A stretch of DNA of 64,000 nucleotides. Source: Sordaria brevicollis. Lineage: Eukaryota; Ascomycota; Sordariomycetes; Sordariales; Sordariaceae. Below, piece by piece: positions 11,821-23,700 of the stretch. Position numbers and translations under genes: made by a program. The DNA is taken from assembly GCA_033439795.1 (NCBI GenBank), contig JAUTDP010000010.1, positions 1,984,001-2,048,000 of the forward strand, given 5' to 3'. Each line of letters starts with the position of its first letter. Position 1 is the stretch's first letter. The notes beneath the pieces are model-generated. The model ran no database searches and was not told the DNA's origin. It saw only the letters and a program-made list of their open reading frames with translations.

Positions 11821-12511
11821 CTAGGTAAGAATGCTCTTTCCAGCGAGAACCTTCTCCGCCGCCGCGTCCGCATCGTCGATAATCTTGTCCACATCATTCT
11901 TGGCCATCCACTCTTCTTGTTCCTTTTGGTTCAAACTGTTTTCCCTAGTGTTAGCTTTGTTAGACGAGACGAAAAAAAAAGAAACAGACTCACATAACAA
12001 TCTGCGACCCAAAAATGAATAACCTCGCATAGGCAATCAACAGATCCTCATACTCCTGCGTCACTCGCCCATCTACTTCCTTTTTTGCTGCCTTTCCTTC
12101 TGACCCGTTCTCCCCTGGACCCTTCTCTCCTTCTCCTTTTGGTAGCGATGACACCAACCCCTCCACCTCCCCCTTAATAACCCCCACCGCCTCATCACAC
12201 CTCCTCAACCCCTTCTCCAGCATCGTCGCCAGCACCAGGGCCACGCCAGACGTGGAGGCGCTGGTGAGGCAGTCGCCCAGGGTGTTGGCGTGCTGGTTGA
12301 ATTGGAGGAGCTTGGCGGAGAGGGAGGTGAGTGATGCCAGGGAGGAGGGGTCTGACAAGGATGGTGAGGAGGACTGCTGCTGGTTTGAAGGGATGAGGTT
12401 GTTGTCGATTAGTTGAGAGGTGGAGCGGGCTTTTTCGGCGAGGAGCTTGGCGTCGGCTGCCATGGTGAGGGGCTGCTGCTTTGTTGAGGAGGGTGGTGGT
12501 GATGAGGACAT
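11821..12511 (-). CDS. Short helical/coiled-coil protein, family not recognised
   Basis: Two exons, 12511-11994 and 11944-11821, with a 49-nt GTGAGT...CACTAG intron between them; the splice creates an ATG codon at the junction (SQIVMENSLNQKEQ) and keeps the frame, giving 213 aa. It starts at ATG 12511. The N-terminus is Ser/Pro-rich. Residues about 17-115 are heptad-like helix (LLAEKARSTSQLIDNNLIP, LASLTSLSAKLLQFNQHANTLGDCL), followed by a Gly/Glu/Lys linker and an acidic C-terminal helix (DKIIDDADAAAEKVLAGKS). The small helical layout resembles subunits of tethering or kinetochore-type complexes, but I cannot name one. There is no signal peptide or membrane segment. Confidence 0.7.
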
Positions 12512-14027
12512 TGTGTCTGATGGTGAAACTGGTGATGGATGGTTTTGAAGTCGTAAGTGTGTGTGTGTTTGGCGCCCTTCTGAGACCGATTGTGTTGTTG
12601 GTGACGCCTTGGCTTGATGGTTTGAGAATTGACTGAGCCGTCGTGTGGAGCGTCAGAATGCTGGTTGACTGGTAGAAAAGAATGGACTGTATATAGATGG
12701 GTGATTTGAGATGGAAGTTGAAGTAAAGTTGTGGTTCGGACCCGACGAGCTGGATAAAGATGATTGTGAGTGGATGTCCCAAGGTTGAAATAAGTGAGAT
12801 TGTGTGGGAAAACGGTGCTGCAATGGAACTCTTTTTTCCCAAAGCCCTGTCAGCCCACTCGCCTTACGCGCAGCGTGGGTCACAAGCGCTGAGCCAAAGT
12901 GCGGGGTTCCCTGTTGACGCCGGCAGTCACAGACGGAACCGTGGGGGTTGGGGCCGGTTCGGGTGTGGGGGCTCACGATTTCTGACCTTTTGGGGTATCG
13001 AGGAGAATGAGCTTTGTGGAATGAGGCACAATAATGTAGAGGATAATTGAAGTAGAAATGGTCAAGAGTCCAATTATTGCGGGCGGCTGGAATAACCGGT
13101 GACATCTTCTTTGAGTGACCAATTCATTCAGTGCATGTCATGCCCGACGCATTTCGAACCCTAACCCGTGTCACGAAGACTCAATAGTCTCCAAGAAATT
13201 GGCGTGGGGGTTCGCGATGCTGCACAGGAAAGTCGAAGATTTTTGGAGAGCACAAACACGAGCGATGCAAATTTGAAGCATCTGTAAGGAAATTGTTCAA
13301 TGGGAGATGAAATTATCGTTTCTCTCCCCTTTTTCCCCCAAACGCCCCAATGATTTAGGTTTCGTGGTGCGGAAGGGCAGGTGTGTAAATGAAAGTCTTG
13401 GCACGCTTCGGTCCAAATCCGGATCGTGAACAGTGGATCACGAACCCGGGGAAGGTCGAAGACACTCATTGATAATCCTCCACACAAGCAACTTGCAAGA
13501 GCAGTTTTATTCGCAGCTGGATCTTGGATAGTTTTCATATCAAAGGCATTACGAGATGTATCAGGCTTGTGAAACACAACGAGATTCGGTCAACGGAAAA
13601 CGGCCCGTCATTGCCAAGTGGCTGCTGACGTTATGTTGGATGGTTGTTCTTTTCTTTCCTGGGTGGTTGTTGAACCACTCCCGAAGGGGTTCGGAAAAGT
13701 CTCATTGCGGGAGTCACTGACTTGAAATTTAGCAGAAAGGAAAGAGCGACCTAAGGAGGCCTTCAGTTATATGCGCGCGCAAATCGTGAGACTCCAATTT
13801 CATTCTACCGACTACTACCGAGAAGTTGTGTAAAGAATGAACAGCTGGCCAAGCGGGTATAACACACATCCATCAAAAACTGAGAAACCTCTTCCACTTC
13901 GAAGTTTTCCATCAAGTAACCATTGATCAGACCCTCATCTCTCAAAAAGACTTCTGAAGGTGAGAGTATGCTAGCAAGGCCCTCCCGCAATAGAGTTCCA
14001 TCGGATGAAAGTGCGCAAGATGAATGC
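12512..14027. other. Intergenic region, no gene recognised
   Basis: This lies between the start of the coiled-coil gene and the 3' end of the secreted-protein gene (14028). A TATATA-like string near 12690 (minus) may serve the coiled-coil gene. Nothing else was recognised. Confidence 0.35.
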
Positions 14028-14427
14028 CTAGAAGCAAGTAGTAGCCGGAATACCAGGACCAAAGTTGTTGCACCTGTTGCACTGCTGGACGAAGCGCCAG
14101 ACGTAGCCGGTGGGGTCGGTCTCGTAGATGGCGTTGAAGATCTGCCCCTCGGTGGTGCCCGGGGGAGAGATGGCGAGGAGGTGGGCCTTGTCGGAGCCTG
14201 AGGTGACCAAAATCCGTCAGTTGTGTCCTTCAGTCGATCAAGTTCATGTTTTGGTGTAGAGAAGGAAAAGGCTTACACTGAAGCTCGTTGATGATGCGCC
14301 AGCCGCAAAGCTGGACGCTGGCGGGGCAAGCGACCTGGCGGGTCTCGAGGGTGGCCTCGGTGGGGGCACCCTGGGCGGTGGCGGCGAGGGCCGCGATGGC
14401 GAGGACGATGGTGTTGAGGGCGAACAT
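14028..14427 (-). CDS. Small secreted cysteine-rich protein (106 aa)
   Basis: Two exons, 14427-14277 and 14197-14028, with a GTAAGC...CCTCAG intron that splits a Cys codon. The product starts MFALNTIVLAIAALAATAQG, a clear signal peptide with likely cleavage near AQG-AP. A short propeptide-like stretch (TEATLETRQ) follows, then a compact domain with six cysteines in VAC, QLC, LQC, QQC, NRC and TTC contexts, enough for three disulfides. Conserved-looking features include LLAISPPGTTEGQIFNAIYETDPTGYVWRF (residues about 57-85). I do not recognise the family; it could be an effector-like or antimicrobial secreted protein, but no activity is claimed. Length, signal peptide and Cys content fit small secreted fungal proteins. 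The upstream TATA box at 14553-14559 suggests strong or conditional expression. Confidence 0.78.
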
Positions 14428-16983
14428 TTTGAATGATGTTGTTGAAATGTGAGTTGTGGTTGGAGCTGGTGAGTGTTGAAGTTGCTTGTGAAGTGTGTGA
14501 TGATGATGATGATGAGAGAAAACAGACCGTCTTGTCGAGATGTCTGCTCGGTCTTTATAGATGTTGGGAATCCAACGTTTCAAGGCTTCTGGCAATTGTC
14601 TTCAATAGTCGAGCGCTGGATGATACCCAATTTGTTCATATCATGATCCTCCATGTTGATAAAGCCACATACATCACACCGCCATGGTGGTGTTGACGAT
14701 GTCAACCAACAACGTACGAACAACGACCCGGTGAGAGAAGTTGACTCCTGTGCCCTTTTGACGTTTGTCACCAGAATGCCCTCACCGGCCTCGATGTATC
14801 CAGATTCGGCGGACGTGCTGACACACCCAAAAACTTACAAGAACGAGAGCATAGTGGTGCGTGGGTGGCTCTTCAACCTCTTGAGGCTCTCATGATCTCG
14901 AGCGCTCAGCGGCGTTGAGAGCCTTTGCGAAGGCTTGATGGTTGCTTCTTTCCATGAGTTCCATCTTTTCTCGTTCAAAGCCATACAAACCATACGCCGC
15001 AAAAGTGTCGTGCCTTTGCTGGATCTTTCCATGATTCTCTCAAACACACTTGAGTTTTTGTTGTCCTTTTCGAACAAGACGTATTTCAAGTTTGAAAAAG
15101 CTCGGCCCATACTCTCGTCAGGTTTAGAAACGACTGGACTCCTCCTTTTGGTTTGGGACTATAGTTGCTAGGGCGTTTTCTAGCCCAGACGTGTAAAGGC
15201 CATCCCATCCCCTTCCAAACCTCTGCTTTTGGTACATCCTTGGCACACAATACTTCCAGACTTTCCCTATTCTCGGACTTTGGACCTGGTATTTTCGCGG
15301 CCTTGGCTCAGCCCTGCCCATATTGCCTCCCTTAACAGCCACGTGCACTAAATTGCTTGACCGACTCATTAATATCTTTCTCTGTGTCCTGACTCGTGAG
15401 CCAAACTTGGTAACTGATTGGAAGCTCATTGGAGGTCTTCGAATTCGGATACCTGGGACACCGGCTGTGACCTTGCGGCTCGGTTTCTCAACCGGGTTTG
15501 GTAGTCTACTCTCCAACTTAGGTAGGGCTGAGCCACGAGCCTCAGGTGAAATGTATGGGGGTTTCGTGTTTATGTTACATCCTGGAATGACAGATGGCGC
15601 ATCGGGGATTTGGCCATCTGGGGTGAAGAACCATGCATCCTTTTATCAACCTCGGTGAGGCCGAGGGATGGTTCTTGGCTTATCACCTTCGGTCTCGTCA
15701 CTGAACGTGGGGATGGAGTTGAGGCAGTTCGGGTACTTGTTCTGGTGAGCTAGGTAAGCATCCTCAACTTCGTACTCGGCCGGGAACTAAAAAGAGGCTT
15801 CTATGCCGAATGCTTTCCCAATTGATCCATGACTGCAGTGCAGAGAACCAAATATGACCGCTGACAGCAACGTTTAACCCCCACAATGACTCGAAGGGCG
15901 TGGGATGCTTGGACTATTATGTCCTTTATGGTTCACCTTGCGGCCACTTCTATGACGGGAATCCGGTGAAGCCATAACCAAGAGCTTCACCAACTCCCAC
16001 CGGCAAACTCCAAAGTTTGGCTCGTTATACTATACGAACCTGGACTTAACGTGACAAAGTCATCGTCGAGACTAGTGTAAAGAGATCAGTAAGAACTGAC
16101 CACGTTACACCACCCTTCAATATTCCGACAAAAACAAACGAACTGTCGTTACCGCTCCTCGTGTCTTAACCGCGCCGCAGCTTTGCATCGTGAACCAAGT
16201 TACCGGTGCCAACGTTTGTCATCCCCGTTGGGGTGGACAGTGTAGTGTACAGTGGGTGTGTATTGGTATAGAGTGTAAGCATCGTTGAAGGAAGATTGTG
16301 TAAGCAAGGTTACACTCCGATCCTTATATGCACGTATTCGGTGCCTGTGTGAACTGTGTCCTGGATGGAAGTTAGAAGGTGAGGTTGTGCTGACTTACAC
16401 AAGAGGTGTGATTACCGTTTTAGGAAAACCCCATTGACGACCTTGGATGGGATGTGACAATGATGGCAATGGCTTGAAGGGCGCGATGGAGCAGGTTCAG
16501 CCGGACAACCCCATTGCTCTCGGAAATTATAATCATCCCTTCGACGATATCTGGCGCATCCCCAGGCCATGCAAACAACCCGACAATTGTCATGGGATTG
16601 TTTTCCTCGTCAAGGCCGGCGGTGAAAATGTTGAACTCGGGCCCGGACCAATGGTTGACAAACTCCACTGTTGCGGCTCGCCCGGGGCTTTTGTAAGTGG
16701 AACTGACGCATGCCAAGACTTGGGGGTTCCTTACAGGGGGGTGATGGCCGCGCCGTTAGAAGAAACGCGGAAATGACCGGCAATATCGCCTATACGTCTG
16801 ATGGCCTCTAGGTTCAAGGAGCAGTTGATTCTGTCAGATCATAGGAGAGTGAAAAGGCCTTTCGAATCGTATTCATTAGCGTGTAATATTATAACCAAAC
16901 TTGGTGTGTTTCGTAGGAACAAGGAAAGAAAACAAGACCCAAAGAACGCCTTCTCCTAAGCAACCAAACATGTCTGTTTCTTT
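14428..16983. other. Intergenic region of 2.5 kb, no gene recognised
   Basis: The promoter of the secreted-protein gene lies at its left edge and the 3' flank of mtc1 at its right edge. Open frames of 60-130 codons (for example 16716-16420 minus) lack family features. A multi-exon gene cannot be excluded. Confidence 0.3.
14553..14559 (-). promoter_or_regulatory. Candidate TATA box of the small secreted protein gene
   Basis: On the minus strand this reads TATAAAG, about 126 nt upstream of ATG 14427, a usual distance for regulated fungal promoters. Confidence 0.5.
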
Positions 16984-18665
16984 TCAGATGAGGCCTGCCC
17001 GAGCAGCCTCACTTCCACCCTCCTCCAGGATGGTCTCAACCTTCTGCTTGCCCTTACCAATGCTGCCCTCACCGACGCCCATCCTGCGCGCAACGTAGCG
17101 CTGGGCAATGACACCCACCGAGAGGCTCAGTGCCTCCTCCACCCACTCGGCAACCCATTCACGCGGGTCAACACCGCCGCTCTCGACAATGTCACGAATC
17201 TCTTCCGGCACGCGCTCAAACTCGAACTCTTGGCCTTCGTCAGCACTGCCCGGGGTAAGGGGCGCGGCAGCAGCGTCCAGCCAGCGGATCCACTTGGCGG
17301 GAATGGACTGGCTGATGGTCGAGTACTGAATATCATGGATAGGGTCGTAGATGTAGACGGCGAAGCAGACCATATCGTCAACCTTGTCCTCATCCAGAAC
17401 ATCAGATGACTCCTTCTCCTTCTCTGAAGCTGACGAGCCTGCGAAAAGGGCCTTGTCCTCCTTCACACCGATGGCCTGCACCGAGAGGAAGATGTCTGAG
17501 GTCCGAACGGGGTTGCTTTCGCTGGCTGGCTCCATCGCTCTCTGGCGCGCCGCCTCAATACCACCGTGCGCGGAGAAGTAGTCGTTGGCATAGCCCTCGG
17601 CGTTGGCCCGGCAGAGCTTGGTTCCCTCGACAAGACCATTGATGACGCCCATGTCGCGAGGGATCTCAACTTGCCGCCACCAGGGTCCGTCGCGCCAGCC
17701 AACCACTGATGAGCCGCCGAAGAACGAAGGCTTCTCGGACGAGTTGCGTGCTGTTGACTCTTGGCCCCGCTGGACGACCAGGAGATCGCCGCCCTCGACC
17801 TGGGACATGACGCGACTAAAGACACCGTGAATCAGAGGGTCGAGGGAAGGATATCCGACGAGATCGTGGGTTATATGGATGAGCAGTCGTTCGTGGGACG
17901 AAATAGGCGGGGCGAGGGTATGGAGGATGTTGGTGAAGGTCGGGATGGCGCGATGTACGAGGTCTTCTCCGACTGTTACGCGGGATACAAATCAGCATTG
18001 ATCGCAATAGCGGAGAGAAACAAAAGGACAACGGCTTTGATATAAAGGAAGGACAAAGACTTACCGAAGCCGCGCAAAGCACCCACGTTGCCTCGAACCT
18101 GCTCGGCCCATTTCTTGGCCTCCTCATTCTGCTGTGCTGCCTTGACGGCGGCTTCAGCTTGCTTTACCGCGGCAGCAGCAGTCGCGGCAGCAGTCGAGGC
18201 GGCAGTAGACAAGAAGCCTCCCCACCAACTTCCGCCGGAGCTAGCAGCTGGTTGTGGCTTCTCGACGGGCTTCTTCTCGGACTCGTGGGGATCGGAGCTT
18301 GTCGCGCTGGGGGTGAAGGTGCCAGTCGGATGGGATGCGGTACTCTCGCCTGACTTTCGTGCAGTGGCGCCGGCGTCAGCAGCAGGGGGTGGAGGGGTGT
18401 TGGTCGAGGTACGCTTCGCCGGCGAAGCTTTGGCGGCGATGTCGCGGACACGTGGGGTATGAGGTCTTTCGGGAGCTTTGGAGACAAGCTCATCCTCTAG
18501 CTCGGCGAGAATATCTCGGTCGGCGGCATCGTTCTTGGGCTTAGCAGGTGCTCGCTTGGTCTTTGGCGTCGATGACTTTTTGATGGCAATGTCGTCGCCA
18601 ATGCCCTCGAAGAGCTCGCCGAGCTCATCGTCGGTAGGATCAGTCTTTGATTTTCTGGTAGCCAT
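16984..18665 (-). CDS. mtc1: Maintenance of telomere capping protein 1 (Mtc1) homolog
   Basis: Two exons, 18665-18065 and 17972-16984, with a GTAAGT...AACAG intron that joins TTC-G to TC-GGA in frame, giving 529 aa. The acidic N-terminus (DELGELFEGIGDDIAIK) leads into a low-complexity Lys/Ser/Pro region. A conserved patch GSWWGGFLSTAASTAAATAAAAVKQ (about 145-170) comes next, then an amphipathic Ala-rich helix. The folded C-terminal region contains PWWRQVEIPRDMG, DYFSAHGGIEAARQRAME and VCFAVYIYDPIHDIQYSTISQS. The domain order and the WWGG and Ala-rich elements match the fungal Mtc1 family as I remember it. Yeast Mtc1 was found through genetic interaction with cdc13 and associates with the early secretory/COPI system. 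The role here is by homology only. It is divergently oriented to the AT-hook gene at 20735. Confidence 0.8.
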
Positions 18666-20734
18666 TGTGTTTGTTGACGACAGCGTCCTGTGTTGTCGAC
18701 GGGAGGGTGGAATGATGTGCTAGGGTGGATGAATGGGTGGATTCAATCGAGATAAGGGAGCGCCGGGCGGAAGCACAGTCCAGGGACGGGAACCCAACAC
18801 ATTGCGGGGACCAGGCCTTGACAGATTGGGTGCGGATTTGCGGGGTTGCACTGAGGTGTGTGTAAAGGTACCTAGGTAGGTACCTCTGCCTTGAAGACAC
18901 CGACGCCTCAGAGGAAGTCATGGCCTAGACGTCTTACAGTACAAGTCGAACAAACTCAAGCTAGCTCTGGGCTCTCCGTGATGGAATCAAAATACCTAGT
19001 AAGATATTATACTGGAAGTGAGCAGTTCGACATACGTTTCTGGTGTGATGCCAGATCGCTGGTGACTGAGGGCGTGTACGTTGCAGTAGTAAATGGTTTC
19101 AGTAAATAGTTTGGCCAGTTGAATGGTACTTCCGGTCCCTCGAAGGTGAGGATAACGACCGTTAGTAAATTTGGCCCGCCAAGACTTTTTGGACCAACCA
19201 CACAGCGCACATCCAAAATGGTGGAGACAAGACCCAACAACAAGCCAGTAAATTACGAGAAATTGTTAGAGAATACGCCGGACGAGTGACTTTGGGAAGA
19301 AATTAGCCCAGTTAATTCAAAGTACTACCGACGGACCACATCCATCCAGATTTACAAAAACCCATTTACTGGCGCACTTACTGGTGAAACGTACACGCCC
19401 TGAATCGTAGTTTTCTCAGCCTTTGGGATTTGGCTAAACGGGATTGGTTGGCGCATCCACTTTGATTCTTGCAGCCCTTCCAGGTGTGGTTCGTTCCTTC
19501 GAAGTTCCTTTTGGACGACAGCCTCATCATCTGTTGCCGGGCACTCGTCAGCCTCAAGGATCTCAACATCATATCACTTGACCTCAATGACCGGACAATA
19601 GGAAGTCCTTTAATCACACAACTCAATTGGCTTCTAGTGTGCAGTGGCTCACTCCTGTTCCGATCAGATGAAATCCAGCCTGGCAGCTCACGGAGTGAAT
19701 GACATGAAGCAAAAAAAGGCGGCCAAGATTTGGGTTCGATCCACAGTTGCAGGCCGTAGAACGGTGAAATGTGATTGGACCATTGTCTTATTCAACACAC
19801 AGGCTGGAGCATGTTAGTGGCCTTGTCGGCTGGCAAGCAGCTGCGTCGTGGGTCTGACGGGTCAGAACTGACAGGGCTTGCTGGTCTGTGATTGGCTGTG
19901 GCTTATTCGGATTCTGAACCTCCAAAATTGACGTGAGGAAGAAAACTACTCGGCCGTCAAGTCACGGCCACTTCCCAGCCAAAGTCAAGCACCGATTTTG
20001 GAGGACGCCACAACATCTTGACTACCTCTCTCGCACTTCTCTCGCCAGGAGCTTCACCATCTTGCACATTCGACAGCTCGATTATCCTGTCTTCAGCCCT
20101 CTTTGCTGGAGTAACGGCGCACCCATCCACACAACTACCTGGCCCTGGCGGCTTGCACTAATACCGCCCATCCCGTCTGTACTTTTTTTTACTTTTTGCC
20201 CGTGCGTCCGGCCGGCCTTCAGTTTTCACTCACAACAACATCCAACACTCGACTTACAAAAAAAGTAACAGTCTGAAGCTGTGCATTACTGAACGGCAAT
20301 TTGACGATATTCCTGGTGACGGAATCTATCTCACGGCATTGTCAGATACCTATTCAGCATTGCTATTCGGCATATTTTCCGATCAAGTTTTCACTCAACC
20401 AGAAACCAGACAACCTAACTGCTGCAACCCGCTGGGCACTCACAGCGAACGCCAAGCCTGAGCGTCTTGGATCCAACCATTGACAAAGCTGAAGCAAGCC
20501 GAGTCCCTGACACGTTGAAAGGTTAGTGCATTTTTTTGACTTTTCGCCTCACTGGCAGAAAGTCAACGTTCCACCACCGCTCAAAATACCCAAATACCAT
20601 AGTATCCAAAAGGTGCTCATTCTGACCAGCCCGTAGCTGAGGCTCAAAGTACCTTGGTCTGTGCAGCCCAGTCAAGTCTGTCTTTACTTCTGCTGCAGAG
20701 TGAACTGCAACTACTGCAACTCTTACGCTTAAAC
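18666..20734. other. Divergent promoter region between mtc1 and the AT-hook gene
   Basis: 2.07 kb shared by two divergent genes. It contains an AGGTACCTAGGTAGGTACCT palindromic motif at 18866-18885 close to mtc1, and pyrimidine-rich DNA typical of fungal leaders near 20160-20300. No further gene was recognised. Confidence 0.5.
18866..18885. repeat. AGGTACCTAGGTAGGTACCT palindromic motif
   Basis: Tandem, self-complementary GGTACC/CCTAGG steps about 200 bp upstream of the mtc1 ATG. The same motif recurs at 26907-26931 and 27032-27072, always outside coding sequence. Confidence 0.6.
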
Positions 20735-23700
20735 ATGGAGCGCGGGCGTGGTGGTGCTGGCCGTGGGCGCGCGACCAAGAAAATGCGTGGGACCCTGTCA
20801 TCAACTACACCTCACAACCTCCAACAACACAACCTGAATAACCAGCAACAGCACCATACTAGTCAACATCAGCAGCAACAACAACATCAACATCAGCCTC
20901 GCCCTATTGCTCAGCAGCACGAATACGAGCATCAATTTCAAATCACCCCCTTCCCTCATACCAACAACGGGTTTCATCATCAGAACAATACCTCTGCCAC
21001 CACTCTACCTGGCACTGTTCACAACCCTTCCCCTTCCATTCCTGGCAGCAACTCGCATGCGCCTCACACTCACCCCTCCACCGGCTACACCCCCTTTTCG
21101 GATCTGACCACTCAGAACGCTCCATTTCAACTCACATCGCATTTGGAGAACAATCAAATTCAACCACACCTTAGACCTACACCACATCCATATCCCCAAG
21201 TACTTGCCCATCAGACTCAAGACCATCAATTCCAGCATCACCCGCTACAACATCACCAACCACAGCCACAGCCGTCTCCATCACCAAGCCATCACGGCGC
21301 TCCTCAGATCGGTCCCCTCCGTGGTGGTAGGACCAAGCAAGTCATCTATCCGAACCATCAGCAGCGGCGCACTGCTTCCCCACAGGCACCTGATTCAACA
21401 TCCTCTTTCCGCGTTACGCCTCGCAGTGATCGTTCCGTCCGGACAAGTCCTTTCACCTTTGACGACCCATCAGAGTCTGCCATGCCTGCTGGCAGGTCAT
21501 CAGCACGCAAGAGGTCCAGGACCTTTGACTTCTCTCATGAGCTCACTAATGATGACCGTGAGGGAAACTCAAACGAGAAAGGCGGCCACTCGCTTAGAAA
21601 GCGTACACGGGTTGACTACACCCAGGAAGTTGTAGAAGAGCCAGATGGCACTCCCGCCACTAGAGTCGAATCCATCACCAAGCCCGCCGGTATCCCAGCT
21701 ACCCGTGGCCGCAAGCGAAGAAGCACTTATGGTGAATCTGAGGCTGAAGAACCCAAGGATCATGACCATACATCCTCGCGGAACAAGCGGGCCAACAAGT
21801 CTCCGGCTCCTGCACGTAACCCATCCTCTCAGCGAAAAGCAGCTGCTAAGAAGCCAGCCACAACGCAAAACACCTTCGCTGAGCCCCAGGCGGACAACAA
21901 TGTGCGAGATACAATCTTAGTCGGTGGCTCTATGGACGATATCCCAGAGGCAGATGAAGAGTCGGAACGTTCGGCAGTTGACCGTGCAACTGCAGACAAG
22001 GAATCGTCAAGGCCCAACGGAACTGGTACTGTCCCGCAAGGTGAACAGCCCTTGCCTCCTAAAGAGCCTGGTAACGAAACCGAACAGGCGTCCGATGCAA
22101 ACGCTGGCACCAAGGACAAGTCCGCTCCAAATCCACCAGCACAAGAGAACGGCAACGTCGCTTCTTCCAACGAAGCTTCAGTCAATGACCGAACCGCGAC
22201 ATTGGACAAGGTTGAAAAGCCACGGTCCTCAGATCCGCTCAAGAATGGGCCCTTTAAGGAAGAGCCCACTGAACAGGATGAAGTAACCCAGTTGCACTCG
22301 GTGCCCGAATTGATTCCACAAGCTCAACCCTCGGCTACTTCTTCCAAGGTCGATTCCCAACCTGGCAATCGTCCACCATCTCCTCCTACCACCACACAAG
22401 GTGATGATTCGGTCGAGGCATTCTCTCCATCCGCGGCTCCTCAGCCCTTGCGACCACCTAAGCCAGGCTTCCCGCCTCGGATGAAGAACCTCGAGCGGAT
22501 TTATCGCCTCGAAACTCCCACAGCTGCTTCTCTGAAGCTCACCCCGTACGTGGATGACGACGTAACCCATCCCGGCCCCTTTACCGAAAAGCTCGTCCTC
22601 GATACTACGACCAAGGCGAATCCTACGCCTATACCCACACCGGCCACATCACGGGCCCCCACACCTGCACAGGCGGTGCCAGTTGCACCAGCCACCGTCC
22701 CAGAACCCACGTCCGCTGAGTTCCATTGGGATGGGCGGCGTAAGCTGTCGACAAAAGAGTTCTACCAACTCTGGCGGCAGGAAACCAGAAAGATGGTGGC
22801 AGATGGGCAGCCTCGTATGTCCATGATGGAATTCAGGGATAAGTGGTACCATCCACGACTAAAGGAAGGGCAGGCTGGGGCTGGAGACGTAGTGTCCAAG
22901 ACACTTCCCCAAGTTGAGTCGGCTCCGTTGGCAAAGGTGAAGGAAGCATCTCGTCCAATCGTGCGACCTGCGGATGATACACCGCAAACGGAGCCGCCAA
23001 CCGCCGCGCCTTCCCCTTCTGAGATGGTGGACGATGAAGAGCTGGCCACCGCGTCTGCAGCAGACGATGAAGATGGCCAGTACGTCAACGGGCCATCGTT
23101 TGATTCCGACAAGGCTGCTGGCTCTATTGAGCCGCTGGAGGTAGTCCGACAGCCACGGAAGCAATGGTCATTCCTCAAGATTCGCGACATCCAGGAATTC
23201 GTGGATGCCATGGAAGACTACCAGGACATGGACGATGCCACGCTCTACAAGCTGGCCGAGGCCGTAAACGAAACACTGTGCGTGTGGCAGACAGAGTACC
23301 GCGAGCTTAGAAAAATCGTCGATGATGAGGATAATGCCGAACGCCGTAAGAAGAACGATGTTTCGATCGTCAACTGGGAGAACCGTCTCAAGGCGGAGGA
23401 TGCGCCACATTTCCGCCGCCATTACGACGAGCCCACCAAAGGACCGCCGGTCTTTGAGCTCAAGGGTGTTCGCGCGCCGAAGCCCACATCAGATGACCCC
23501 ATTTATGAGCATCAAAAGGAGCAGGACAAGATTATGGCGGCAGCATATGGCTTCAAGCACAACCCCCATGCCGCCGCGGTCGGTAGGCAAAACATCGAAG
23601 AGCAACGCTGGGACATCACAGAGACACGACCCCATAGGAAAGGTGCTGGAAAGACGGAGCTTGCCGAAGAAAACGTTGTTGAAGGAAAGCGTGTGCGCAA

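Noticed and set aside
16420..16716. Minus-strand frame of 98 codons (MACVSSTYKSPG...)
   Set aside because: An overlapping plus-strand frame is equally open and neither has family features or splice partners.
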